DNA from: Symploca sp. SIO3C6
GTDB taxonomy: Bacteria; Cyanobacteriota; Cyanobacteriia; Cyanobacteriales; Coleofasciculaceae
Reading direction: 5' to 3'
DNA: 64,000 nucleotides
Assembly: GCA_010692425.1 (NCBI GenBank)
Contig: JAAHHJ010000001.1
Location: forward strand, 248,001 to 312,000
Shown: positions 29,629 through 39,210 of the stretch, in pieces
Layout of the letters: every line of letters begins with the position of its first letter
How positions within the stretch are numbered: the first letter of the stretch is position 1
Program-made: the position numbers and the translations under genes
Notes under the pieces: model-generated
What the model was told of the DNA's origin: nothing
What the model saw: only the letters and a program-made list of their open reading frames with translations
The model's database searches: none

Positions 29629-29654
29629 AGATTCTGCTATTTGATGATTCTTGA
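29625..29654 (+). pseudogene. Remnant of a PIN-type toxin start (MKILLFDDS stop)
   Basis: ATGA overlap with the antitoxin stop; reading frame closes after 9 codons. Confidence 0.5.
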
Positions 29655-29812
29655 AGGTTCCGAGAGAGTGTGAATTAATGATATTGTGACCTTTTCTTCC
29701 TTGAACTCTCTCTCAATAAATGGTGCCAGGTATCGAAATCGCCAAAAGCTCGAAAACTCGTAGAGAAGTTGTTGAAAATTACAACTTGACATTTGCCTGG
29801 AGACGTTAGATA

Positions 29813-32314
29813 TTAAAGGTCACAGCTCTCTGCACGAAAAAACACTTTTTCGTAGTTACTGCTCCTGACCCACCCCAGATCCACATCAGTTACTAAAAGG
29901 TCACTATCGAGCTGGTACCACTTGCGAGGTAGGTAGCCCTCCGATGTCTTCTCCACCGCTCCGTCACCAAATAGTTGGGAGTAATTCAACCACTTACCGA
30001 CCTGTCGCCATCCCACATAATCTACGTATTTTAAATAGGTTTCGTTATCAGATGAATCTATTTTACCACCGAGTTTGAGCCAAATACCCTTCTGGACACT
30101 AAAGCCAAAGCGACTGTCAGAGTATTTTATCCAAAGATCGTCAATGGTTTTGAGGTCTTTGCAGGAGAAATTATTGATAGATTCTGAGTCTAGATATCTT
30201 CGATCTTCTCTATCAGCAATATAGAGCATAACTCTAACTGTTTTCAAATCGGCTTCCCGCCACTTCTGATTTGCCAGTAAGTTGTCAAGTTCCGAAAGAT
30301 AGTGTTGTTTGAGAGAATCCTTGACACTACTCAATAGCTTATCATCCTCACCTGTCGAGAGTAATTCGATAAATTCTCGATGGAAAGCTTCGACGTTTTC
30401 TGCTGATAAAATTTTGCCCTTGATGTCTTGAGCAAACGGACTATATCCCTTCAGAAGTAGGAACGCTTTCCGATAATATTCGATGCTTTCATCAGTCTTT
30501 TTTTCCTGTTTCAATAAATTGCCTTCTGTCTTGAGAGTAAGAATACGAAGTTGGCATTTGACCTTGGCGTTGTCGCATTTTTCTTCCTGGCTATTACTAT
30601 GGGCTTCTGATGGCAACTGTTTTTTACTCTTTTGAAGATATTTTCTGGCTAGTTCCAAGTCTGGTTCAATAAGTTCCTGATAACCAAGAGATATACCGGC
30701 AAATAGCATAGCTAGCTTGAGTTTGGGGTGGGGAACGTTGACAGATTGACCAGCTAGTGAAAATAGATCTTTGGCTTCAGAATGAGAACCTTCATCTTCC
30801 AGTTGTCCAGCTAGTTTAGCTAGTTTTTCAGCATTGTTAAGATATATCTGAGTTTCTGCAACTTTCTGTACTGACCACAGGGCAAATATACTTAAAATTA
30901 CTGCCACCGAGGTAGTAAAAGTTAAGACCATAGTCCCTCGGCGAATCTGCCGTTTGGCTTGACGATTCGCCTCAGTTAATACCAGATTTCTCTTTTCTGC
31001 TGCTTCCCTATCCTTTCTCTCCCTCTCTAATTGAGCCTCTTGTTCCTTTTGAGCTATTTGCTTCTTTCTCTGCTTCTCGTCACTAGCCGCTAAAAACTGT
31101 TTATCCTGATAACTCAAATTCTTCCCTTGAGCCCAGCCTTGAGCATCGAGCAGAGTCTTACCGCGCAACAGTCGAGACTCATCGGAGCAACCAGAAGCCA
31201 GCCAAGCCCTAAACGCTTCCGAATAGGGACGCAAATTAGCTAATTGCTGCTCAATCCAGTAGAGATTAAAAACCTCTTGGTAAATCTGATTGTAAATACT
31301 GAGTTTACCCTCTCGCCTTACCACTAAACCAGATAGCTGTAACTCGCTTTGTTCACTGGTGTTACTAAAGTCAATTTCACCTTGCTGAATGAGCTGCTGA
31401 TATAATTCCAGCAAGTAGCCAGCCTTTTGCTCATCCCTAGTAATTATGCGATCGCGAATTGTCCGTAAATGCTCTGGCTCATCATTAGCTTCCCAACTCT
31501 CAATAATCTGTTCTCTAACTACCTGCTCAACCGAGCGTCGATGTTCCCTCTGAGACTCCAAAACCATCAACTGGCATAACTTCTGCGTCAGAAAGGGTTG
31601 TCCCCCTGTCCAATCTAAGATTTCCTCGATTACAGCCTGGGGATTGCTGAATCTACCCGACAATCCCTTAAGAAGTGGTTCCACTTCCTGTAATCGAAAA
31701 CCAGCCAGAGTAATTGCTTGACCAATATTAAAAGGAGTACGTCTTTTATCCTCAATTAAATTAGATGGTGATGCCACTCCCAACAAACAAAAAGTCAAGC
31801 GATTGTATTGGGGGTTATCAGCACGTTGGTTATAGCAAGCGCGGATAAAAGCAAAAAAATCATCCGTGGGAAACTTGAGACTCAAGACACTATCAATTTC
31901 ATCAATGAAAATGATAATCTGCTCAGTTACCTCAACCAACAGTACCTCTTCAATAAACTTGCGAAATCGCTTAAGAGGCGAAAGTAGTTGGCGTGAGTAC
32001 CACCACTGTTCTAAATCCAGCTCTAAATCAAAGCTATCAATCAGGGTGTCGATTAAACCCACATACCATTGCTCAGACGTAACCTCCTGTACCTCGTCAA
32101 AAGATAAATCAATCGCTGCACAAGCAAAACCCACATCGGTTAGTCGGCGGTGGGTACGCACCCGCAAGCTGGATTTACCTGTTTGTCGAGAATTGAGTAC
32201 ATAGCAAAATTTTCCTGATTTGAGCGCCTCATATAATTGCTCATCAGCTTCCCGCTTCACATAAGTGGTGGCTGATTCTGGAAGACTACCAGAGAAAATG
32301 TACTCACTGACCAT
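29813..32314 (-). CDS. AAA-like (AAA_35-type) ATPase + TM + helical repeats + C-terminal GUN4 domain
   Basis: Walker A NSRQTGKSSL, Walker B IIIFIDEIDSVL, TM MVLTFTTSVAVILSIFALWSV; C-terminus LSELDNLLANQKWREADLKTVRVML...CKDLKTIDDLWIKYSDSRFGFSVQKGIW...VGWRQVGKWLNYSQLFG...GYLPRKWY is GUN4-like. Confidence 0.82.
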   Translation of the reverse strand: MVSEYIFSGSLPESATTYVKREADEQLYEALKSGKFCYVLNSRQTGKSSLRVRTHRRLTDVGFACAAIDLSFDEVQEVTSEQWYVGLIDTLIDSFDLELDLEQWWYSRQLLSPLKRFRKFIEEVLLVEVTEQIIIFIDEIDSVLSLKFPTDDFFAFIRACYNQRADNPQYNRLTFCLLGVASPSNLIEDKRRTPFNIGQAITLAGFRLQEVEPLLKGLSGRFSNPQAVIEEILDWTGGQPFLTQKLCQLMVLESQREHRRSVEQVVREQIIESWEANDEPEHLRTIRDRIITRDEQKAGYLLELYQQLIQQGEIDFSNTSEQSELQLSGLVVRREGKLSIYNQIYQEVFNLYWIEQQLANLRPYSEAFRAWLASGCSDESRLLRGKTLLDAQGWAQGKNLSYQDKQFLAASDEKQRKKQIAQKEQEAQLERERKDREAAEKRNLVLTEANRQAKRQIRRGTMVLTFTTSVAVILSIFALWSVQKVAETQIYLNNAEKLAKLAGQLEDEGSHSEAKDLFSLAGQSVNVPHPKLKLAMLFAGISLGYQELIEPDLELARKYLQKSKKQLPSEAHSNSQEEKCDNAKVKCQLRILTLKTEGNLLKQEKKTDESIEYYRKAFLLLKGYSPFAQDIKGKILSAENVEAFHREFIELLSTGEDDKLLSSVKDSLKQHYLSELDNLLANQKWREADLKTVRVMLYIADREDRRYLDSESINNFSCKDLKTIDDLWIKYSDSRFGFSVQKGIWLKLGGKIDSSDNETYLKYVDYVGWRQVGKWLNYSQLFGDGAVEKTSEGYLPRKWYQLDSDLLVTDVDLGWVRSSNYEKVFFRAESCDL

Positions 32315-32328
32315 GATTGAATTCCTCT

Positions 32329-33813
32329 TCAGAGGGTTGCACCCAGATGAGTTGAGAAATACTGACGATAGAGCTTACAACTGGGAAAGTAATTATCTCC
32401 TGAGAGTTTCACTAACCCCAAACTGTGTAATTTAAAGCCCACCTCTGTATTCAAGGGTACAGGAGCAGGAGCCATAACTACTTTTTTATAGGCAGTTTCC
32501 AGTGGGGGATGATGTTGTAAATTCCATAATTGTTGATGTAAATGGGTTTGGAAAATACCTTCAGAGGTAGGAGCTAACTTCAGAAGTTCCTCTAGGCTTT
32601 GATTTTGAGTACACCAAGCTGAAAAAGCCTGCTGCAATAAATAAGGATGCCCTCCTACTAACTCCATTAGCTCCTGTAACCCTGCCTCACTCAATTTCCC
32701 TTCTAGGGGATAGTGAGTCGCTGCTTGAGCTACCTGTTGTTGAGTAAATTCCGGCAATTCCATCGCCACTCCCACATTAAAAGGGGAGTAATTGGTATCT
32801 AATTTGGGATAAACTTCCGTTGAATGCACTACCACCAAGCGCAATTGCTGCCAAAGAAGACCCACTTTGGTTTCAGCTTTAGCCAGTTCATACCAACCAC
32901 GCAGCAGACTACAAAAATTGTCGAACAGTTCTTCATAGGCAAATAGTCTTTCAAAATTATCGAGGGCAAATACCAGAGGTTTGTTGAGGCTTGGTAACAA
33001 ATATTTTTGCCAATAACGAGTACAGTTTTTGTTCAAACCGAATAACTCTCGCCAATAATTTTCCAGTTTAGCTTCCAGGTCCAGACTCTCTGCCACCTCC
33101 ACACAGATTGACTTTAAAAAGCTTTGATAATCAGCGAGAATAGTTTTTTCCGCCAACCTCAAATCCAACTTTACTGTTTGATAACCCTGTTTTCTTCCAT
33201 AGTTGAGTACCTTCTCTAAGAGTAAAGTTTTACCCATTTTTTGAGGTGCTTTAATCCGTAGTAACGCCCCAGGCTGGGTTATAGTTTGGTAACAGTTTGC
33301 CTCAATGGGGGGACGCTCAATATAAAAACTCGAATTCTGATTCAGGTTTGAAGGCAAAGCTCTTAAGTCTTTAACTGCCGTGCGAATTCCTCTGGCAATA
33401 TCTGCAAATGCCTGATCGCGGTTTGCCCAGTTCGTTACAGGTTCAGCATTCTTAGGTAACGCCTGCAATTTACCAAAGGGTGATCCTTTCCAGTCCACCT
33501 CGCGCACAATGATTGGTATCACCCTGGCTTCTCCTGCCTCATGCCGCTCCATTGCCCGCTTTAACTCAATACCCCAGCAAAAATCAGATGCCAGAAAATC
33601 TGCGCTAATTAACAGTAGAATAACATCGGCTGAGTTTAGACGCTTCTCAATTTCTTGCTTCGACTCATCTCCTGCACTGATATCCCGGTCATACCAGGTT
33701 GAAATCACCTTCTGCCGCTTCAAAATCGCCAGATGCTTTGCTAATTCGTCCCGCAGTTCTTCGTCTTCGTGAGCATAGGAGAAAAATAATTCTATTGATT
33801 TATTTAACATCAT
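32329..33813 (-). CDS. TIR domain + AAA_35-type ATPase
   Basis: TIR: IELFFSYAHEDEELRDELAKHLAILKRQKVISTWYDRDISAGDE...LLISADFLASDFCWGIELKRAMERHEAGEARVIPIIVREVDW; Walker A APQKMGKTLL, Walker B LVFALDNFERLF. Start moved to MMLNKSIELFF because the first 34 codons of the track ORF overlap a transposon end. Confidence 0.82.
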   Translation of the reverse strand: MMLNKSIELFFSYAHEDEELRDELAKHLAILKRQKVISTWYDRDISAGDESKQEIEKRLNSADVILLLISADFLASDFCWGIELKRAMERHEAGEARVIPIIVREVDWKGSPFGKLQALPKNAEPVTNWANRDQAFADIARGIRTAVKDLRALPSNLNQNSSFYIERPPIEANCYQTITQPGALLRIKAPQKMGKTLLLEKVLNYGRKQGYQTVKLDLRLAEKTILADYQSFLKSICVEVAESLDLEAKLENYWRELFGLNKNCTRYWQKYLLPSLNKPLVFALDNFERLFAYEELFDNFCSLLRGWYELAKAETKVGLLWQQLRLVVVHSTEVYPKLDTNYSPFNVGVAMELPEFTQQQVAQAATHYPLEGKLSEAGLQELMELVGGHPYLLQQAFSAWCTQNQSLEELLKLAPTSEGIFQTHLHQQLWNLQHHPPLETAYKKVVMAPAPVPLNTEVGFKLHSLGLVKLSGDNYFPSCKLYRQYFSTHLGATL

Positions 33814-33852
33814 GCTTACTTCTTCAGCTGGCGACGAATCAACATGGGATTG

Positions 33853-33887
33853 ACACTCCCTCGCTAAAAGCGAGGGATTCTTAGATC
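33853..33887 (-). repeat. IS200/IS605-type right-end-like hairpin
   Basis: Minus strand AGAATCCCTCGCTTTTAGCGAGGGAGTGTCAA. Confidence 0.6.
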
Positions 33888-34177
33888 GTGGGGATTCCGA
33901 CGAATTTACCCTCACTAAGCATCTTGACCGTATGCCCTACGGCTGCAAGTCCGCGTATCGCGACTACTCTCGCTGCCGCCACGTCTCTATCTGTGGTGTA
34001 GCCACAATTACTGCATGAGTGGATGCGCTCAGCTAAAGTTTTCTTCCCCGTTTCTGTTAAACAATTGGGACAGATTTGAGAAGTCTTTCTGGCGTCTACC
34101 TTTTGGAAAAACACACCGCGCTTTAAACAACACTGGGAGAGTATTTGTAGAAACTGACCCCAACCAGCATCTAAGCA
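33881..34177 (-). pseudogene. tnpB: 5'-truncated TnpB C-terminal fragment
   Basis: QCLDAGWGQFLQILSQCCLKRGVFFQKVDARKTSQICPNCLTETGKKTLAERIHSCSNCGYTTDRDVAAARVVAIRG; zinc-ribbon and RuvC-III Asp present, N-terminal ~300 aa missing. Confidence 0.85.
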
Positions 34178-34183
34178 CTGACT

Positions 34184-34223
34184 GGCAATTCATCCCATCG
34201 CTAAAAGCGAGGGATGAATTGCC
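34184..34223. repeat. Long inverted repeat (hairpin) flanking the tnpB fragment
   Basis: GGCAATTCATCCCATCGCT-AAA-AGCGAGGGATGAATTGCC, arms complementary apart from a 1-nt bulge. Confidence 0.8.
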
Positions 34224-34670
34224 GGAGTAGATAAACTAGCGAATTACCTGCCGCTTGGTTTCTTGGCGCTCCAAGCAGTACTCTTCCAATGCCTGATACT
34301 CGCTCAACGGTAGTTCCACCAACAGTTGTTTGAGCGGCTCAGTCGATACTTTCCTCGGCATCCTTTACCTATGGAGTCTATATACATGACTCAAGCTAGC
34401 ATCGCAATTTGCTATATGCAAATCAAAGAAAAATATCTCACCTCTGCTTGAGAGATAGAACTTTGAGCTGATGTACTCTAGATGGTGATGCGATTAACTA
34501 GAGCCAGTGCCAAAGGCAATCGCACCAGCATAAAGTGCTATTTTCGCTATCGTATGCAACGAGAACACCTAAACCTATTAGAAACACAACCTAATATTCT
34601 TTCTCCCCATCTCCCCATCCCCCCATCTCCCCATCTCCCCCTCTCCCCATCTCCCCATCTCCCCATCTCT

Positions 34671-35363
34671 TCATCCTTCGTAATCAAGCATAACTTGCAC
34701 CCAATGTGGAGGGCGTGGAATTGGGTTACCTAAGCGATCAAGCATCAGTAAGGCTACAAGATGGACGACGAATAAATATACTAAATTGTTGATGATAATC
34801 ATGATCACAGCTAGGGCCTGAATCATCCCTAAACTCGGCTGAGTTAGTAACCCCAGCTTGACAAACACCCAATCAATCCATTCTGTAATTACGCTCATCG
34901 CATAAACCCAAAGGTCTTCGCCTACCAGAAACGAAGCCAGCCAGTACTTGAAGAAAAATCCTAAAGTGCCAATGATGGTACCAGTACTAATTGAAAACAA
35001 CCAACTGCTTCGGCGCTTCCAAAATGCTCCTAACTGCACGCCCATTAGACCAAAGGGAATGAAAAAGAGAATGCTGCGAGTTGGCCCCATCAGTACTGAG
35101 AGTAACAACCCTGAAACCAATGCCGCCATCCAGGATGCTCGGTTTCCTCGCCGCAGGTAGACTAAAGCAATGGGTATGGGGAAAAATATCCGCAACAATG
35201 GTCCAATCGGAAAATAATAGTTAATTAGGAAAATTAAGCTGGCGGTACTGGCAAGAAAAGCTGTTTCCACCATCGCTATTGGCGCTTTAGTCTTGGATTC
35301 TACACCTTGGGCTTGGGTGTGTTCATCGGCAGTAATTTTGTCATCATCAAAGGAATAACTCAT
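34671..35363 (-). CDS. DUF2232-type polytopic membrane protein
   Basis: Multiple TM helices; VYLRRGNRASWMAALVSGLLLSVLMGPTRSILFFIPFGLMGVQLGAFWKR. Confidence 0.7.
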   Translation of the reverse strand: MSYSFDDDKITADEHTQAQGVESKTKAPIAMVETAFLASTASLIFLINYYFPIGPLLRIFFPIPIALVYLRRGNRASWMAALVSGLLLSVLMGPTRSILFFIPFGLMGVQLGAFWKRRSSWLFSISTGTIIGTLGFFFKYWLASFLVGEDLWVYAMSVITEWIDWVFVKLGLLTQPSLGMIQALAVIMIIINNLVYLFVVHLVALLMLDRLGNPIPRPPHWVQVMLDYEG

Positions 35364-35393
35364 GTAGGTTTTGTCAACTCTTGAGTAGTCTGA

Positions 35394-36206
35394 CTAGACG
35401 ATAATATTTTCTAAGGCAGCTACATCAGGGATGTACATGATATCTTGCTCCCGTCTAATCAAACCTTTTTTTTCTAGCCTTGTCAGCACCCGCGTGACAG
35501 TCTCCCGCGCCAATCCACTGAGACTGCTTAACTCTCGATGAGGTAAGTTGGGAATCTCAGTTCCTTGCTGTTTGAGTATTCCCTGCCCCTCTACTAGAAA
35601 TAATAAAGTATCTGCCACTCGCGACTGTGCATCGGCTTCCCGCAGCCGGAGACGTCGATTAACTTGACGCAGGCGCTTTGCCATGAGCTGAGCCAAGTGG
35701 ACACCCGCTAATGGTTCAGAATGGATTAACTGGATAAAATCCTGAGCTGGTATACTGCCAATCGTTGTTGGCGTTAGGGTAATGACGTCTGTAGAACGAG
35801 GTACTTCATCCAAAGCAGCCATTTCTCCAAAAATTTCTCCCTTGCCCAGAATGTTTAGTGTCACCTCTCTGCCTTCAAGATTGTAGGTGCGGATCTTTGC
35901 CCAACCTTCCAAAATGAAGTACACAGAGCCGCCCCAATCATTCTCAAGTAAAATTACTCGCTCTTTAGGATGGCTACGGGTAACAACATGACAAGTAGCT
36001 TGCTTGATAGAAGCTTCTGGTAAGCCAGTAAAAAAAGGAGCATGGCGAATCAACTCATTGAGATTAGGGTTCATTTCCTGTGAGCTGTGTCGGTCTTCCA
36101 TCAAGCCAAGGCAAATTATAAACGCTGTGGACAAATCTATGATAATTAGCTGTCCAATAATAGAGTAGGACAGTGAGCAGTTTCTAATTTCAACTGAGAA
36201 CAGCAA
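35394..36206 (-). CDS. Crp/Fnr family transcriptional regulator
   Basis: Cyclic-nucleotide-binding-like fold (GGSVYFILEGWAKIRTYNLEGREVTLNILGKGEIFGEMAAL) and HTH (LPHRELSSLSGLARETVTRVLTRLEKKGLI). Likely start is internal (MEDRHSSQEMN or MNPNLNEL). Confidence 0.9.
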   Translation of the reverse strand: MLFSVEIRNCSLSYSIIGQLIIIDLSTAFIICLGLMEDRHSSQEMNPNLNELIRHAPFFTGLPEASIKQATCHVVTRSHPKERVILLENDWGGSVYFILEGWAKIRTYNLEGREVTLNILGKGEIFGEMAALDEVPRSTDVITLTPTTIGSIPAQDFIQLIHSEPLAGVHLAQLMAKRLRQVNRRLRLREADAQSRVADTLLFLVEGQGILKQQGTEIPNLPHRELSSLSGLARETVTRVLTRLEKKGLIRREQDIMYIPDVAALENIIV

Positions 36207-36477
36207 CTGTCTGAGGAAGCTGAGACCTCAGTTGCTACGCACCTGCATTTATCTTTCAAGATAAGACACAATGGCTACAGTTGCCTTAGTTTCTATCCCT
36301 ATTGAGTTTTCTCCCATATCGGCAGTGTCTTTGAGCAGAATTTGGAGTCAGTCTGGGATCCTCGATAAGCAAAGCATGAGTTTATTGGAATTGGTAGCTT
36401 TGGCAATTTAACATTAAAGTGAGAGCAATCTCACTTACTCCTTCATTGCTGCAGTTGTTCTCGTCAAGGGTTAAACC

Positions 36478-38658
36478 GTGACTTCTCACCAGGATATCGA
36501 ATCTCTGATTACTGATATTGACCGTTTCCTCCCCAGAGCTGGATCCCGTTTTCCTTGGTCTAAGCCAAGTGATGTTGTGGCTGGGCACCGGTTGTTGGAA
36601 CGCCTCCGCAGCTACCTAGTTTCACAACTACAGAGTTTGGAGGCTGCTCCTCAGAAGCCGACTGTAGCAACTTCTAGAGATACAGTTGCTCAACAGTCTA
36701 CACCAGAAGTACGGCAGATTGTGCAAGCGGTTACTCAAGAAATGAGTTTTCTGCGTGCTGAGTTAATAGAACGCTTGCAAGTGGAGTTGGATGCTTTTCG
36801 AGAACAGCGAGACTCTCTGCTGAGAGAAATTCAGCAGTTAGAGCAAACTAAGCAGCAGATTGAGATTCAACATCAGCTACAACTTTCACAACAGCAAATC
36901 AACTCGGAATTTTCTCAAGCTTTAATTAGTCGTTGCAGTGAAAACCTAAGGCAACAGTTAGCACAAATCTTTGCTAATTGGGAAGCTCGACTCAATAATC
37001 TCCATAACACTGAATTGATATCTAGAGAAAATGCTCCAGAGATTGGGCTCTCAAGTCAGTTTCATGAAAATGCATATTCAGAAAATATTTTTGAAAAATT
37101 ACAACAACGGCAGATTGACTCAGATAAATTGCTGGCAACTCTGGACGCTAACCAGCGAGCAATCTTTGAGGCACTACAGCAAAATCTCCAGAGTTATCAG
37201 AAATCCTTGTCTCAGGGGCTAGAAAACATGTACAGCTTAGGCTCTCAAGGGCAAATGCTGTTGGCAGAATTAGTGAGTCGCCTGGGGCAGCAGTTGGGGC
37301 GAGAAGCCTCGACAATTTTATCTTCATCAGTACAATTTCCTGAGTTGCTTACTCCAACCAAAGAGATAGCTGGTACTCAAGAGATACTAGATATTTCCGA
37401 AAAACCTAGCAATCTAAGAGTAAATCAACAACTTCCTGCCTTCCCCTATGCAGGGGCAGAAATGCCCTTACAGTTACCCCAACCAGTAGATCCACTCCTT
37501 GAAGAACTGGAAAATGCGGCAAATGATGCTATAGAGCAATGGGAAGCACAATCTGAGGCAATCACCCAGGAAAATTCCTCGGAGAATTTAGATTCGGAGT
37601 GGGAAATCATTGAAGGATTAGATTTAGAAGATTTGGAAGTTGAACTTGAGGGAAACTTTGGAAGAGATACCTTCATACAAGTTGATTTCAAATCTCAAGC
37701 CTCACTACCTTCAATCAAAGAGATAGAAACTTCAGAACAATCAAGTACTCAAGATATAAATCCTTCATCAGATTTGGTTGGCGAGTACTTGTCAGCTTCT
37801 CCTCCTTCAGAATTGGCGCAAACTCAAACGGATGAAGTGGCAAGCTTAGACAAGCAAGAGGTGGAAGATAAAGAAAATTTTAGTTCTCAAGAGCACCTTC
37901 AGGAAATTGAACAATTGTATGAAGCTCTTTTTGGTAAAGAATCTGTGGACAACAGGGCAATGCCATGGACATCAGATTCCTTGAAATCTGTTTCGGAGGG
38001 GGAAAACTCATCTTCACTGGAGGATAAGCAGCAATCTCAACAGGAAAATCTCAAAGAATCTGAAAGTATAAAGAGCATTAGAACACTTACAGATTTGTTT
38101 GAGGAAATGGGGCTCTCCAAGAATACTTCAGCAGCGATAGATTCTGAAGTATCTATATCTACTTCAAAAGAGCAATTTCTGACAGATAAAAACTTTGAGC
38201 TTAAAGCTCAAGGTAGTCTGAACCAAGAGGGATACATGCCAGCTTCACCAGAGGAAAATTTGCTGGCAACTGAGGAACTGGAGCTAGAGGCAAATTTAGA
38301 TATTTTGCTAGATTCTAATACCCTGCAACAACTCAGCCAGGATCTTGATAACTTTGAAGAGTCAGAAACTCAGGATGTCCAAACTTCAGAGGCTCAGAGT
38401 TTGTCTAGTAATGATTCTAAATCATCAACAGGTGTATCTTCAGAAACACCTGAATTTCAGTGTCCGCAGCCTTTGCCGTTAGGAATGTCAGAAGAGTTAT
38501 TAGCTGAAGATTGGGAAGAGTTTGCTCTCAATGATTTCTCTGATCAAGATTTTACTTTGCCAGAGCCAATAGAGCATCAAATAGATGGTAAAAGCGAGGA
38601 ACACTCAACCTCGACAGAAAGCAATTCAGCTCAACCAGAAGCTGAGGAGCAAAACTAA
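36478..38658 (+). CDS. Acidic coiled-coil hypothetical protein
   Basis: 726-aa ORF; N-terminal coiled-coil (LQVELDAFREQRDSLLREIQQLEQTKQQIEIQHQLQLSQQQ), acidic low-complexity C-terminus. Confidence 0.75.
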   Translation: MTSHQDIESLITDIDRFLPRAGSRFPWSKPSDVVAGHRLLERLRSYLVSQLQSLEAAPQKPTVATSRDTVAQQSTPEVRQIVQAVTQEMSFLRAELIERLQVELDAFREQRDSLLREIQQLEQTKQQIEIQHQLQLSQQQINSEFSQALISRCSENLRQQLAQIFANWEARLNNLHNTELISRENAPEIGLSSQFHENAYSENIFEKLQQRQIDSDKLLATLDANQRAIFEALQQNLQSYQKSLSQGLENMYSLGSQGQMLLAELVSRLGQQLGREASTILSSSVQFPELLTPTKEIAGTQEILDISEKPSNLRVNQQLPAFPYAGAEMPLQLPQPVDPLLEELENAANDAIEQWEAQSEAITQENSSENLDSEWEIIEGLDLEDLEVELEGNFGRDTFIQVDFKSQASLPSIKEIETSEQSSTQDINPSSDLVGEYLSASPPSELAQTQTDEVASLDKQEVEDKENFSSQEHLQEIEQLYEALFGKESVDNRAMPWTSDSLKSVSEGENSSSLEDKQQSQQENLKESESIKSIRTLTDLFEEMGLSKNTSAAIDSEVSISTSKEQFLTDKNFELKAQGSLNQEGYMPASPEENLLATEELELEANLDILLDSNTLQQLSQDLDNFEESETQDVQTSEAQSLSSNDSKSSTGVSSETPEFQCPQPLPLGMSEELLAEDWEEFALNDFSDQDFTLPEPIEHQIDGKSEEHSTSTESNSAQPEAEEQN

Positions 38659-38989
38659 CCAGACAACAGAGCAAAGCAGTTAATGTTACTTCTGTTGAAC
38701 TTTGTGTTTCAAGTTTATATAAACTAACACACAGAAACTTGATATAATTGTAGCTTGTGTATAAAGCATAACTAAATACTAATAAAAGTTGATGTTTTCA
38801 TCTAATTAATAATTTATTTTCTTCCATACAAAAGCTTTAAAAAAGGCAAGAAAATGTAAAGAGTCGGTGAATTAAACGACTACTACTAGCTTTTTGTGGA
38901 AGCAATTCAATATGATTGACACAGGATTTACCCAAGTGACTAGGGTGTTTCTGCAAACTGAAGTTAGCCAGCGACCCTAGGTATTCGTG

Positions 38990-39097
38990 TATAGCAGTAC
39001 GTATTAAGGTTAGGACAAGCGTTCATCGCTAAAACTTTGTCAAATTCACCCCTTCTGCCTTCTGCCTTCTGCCCTCTGCCTTGCGCGTAGCGCTATA
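38990..39097 (-). repeat. Interspersed MITE-like repeat, copy B
   Basis: Reverse complement of the unit at 7290-7403. Confidence 0.85.
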
Positions 39098-39210
39098 TAG
39101 AGAAAAGACAACGACAACCAATGGGTTTTGTTGAGTATCGCTTTTAAGAAAGCCGTGGTTTCAAGTTTGCATATATACCCTAATACCCCGTAAACAACTG
39201 GCTGCAAGCT

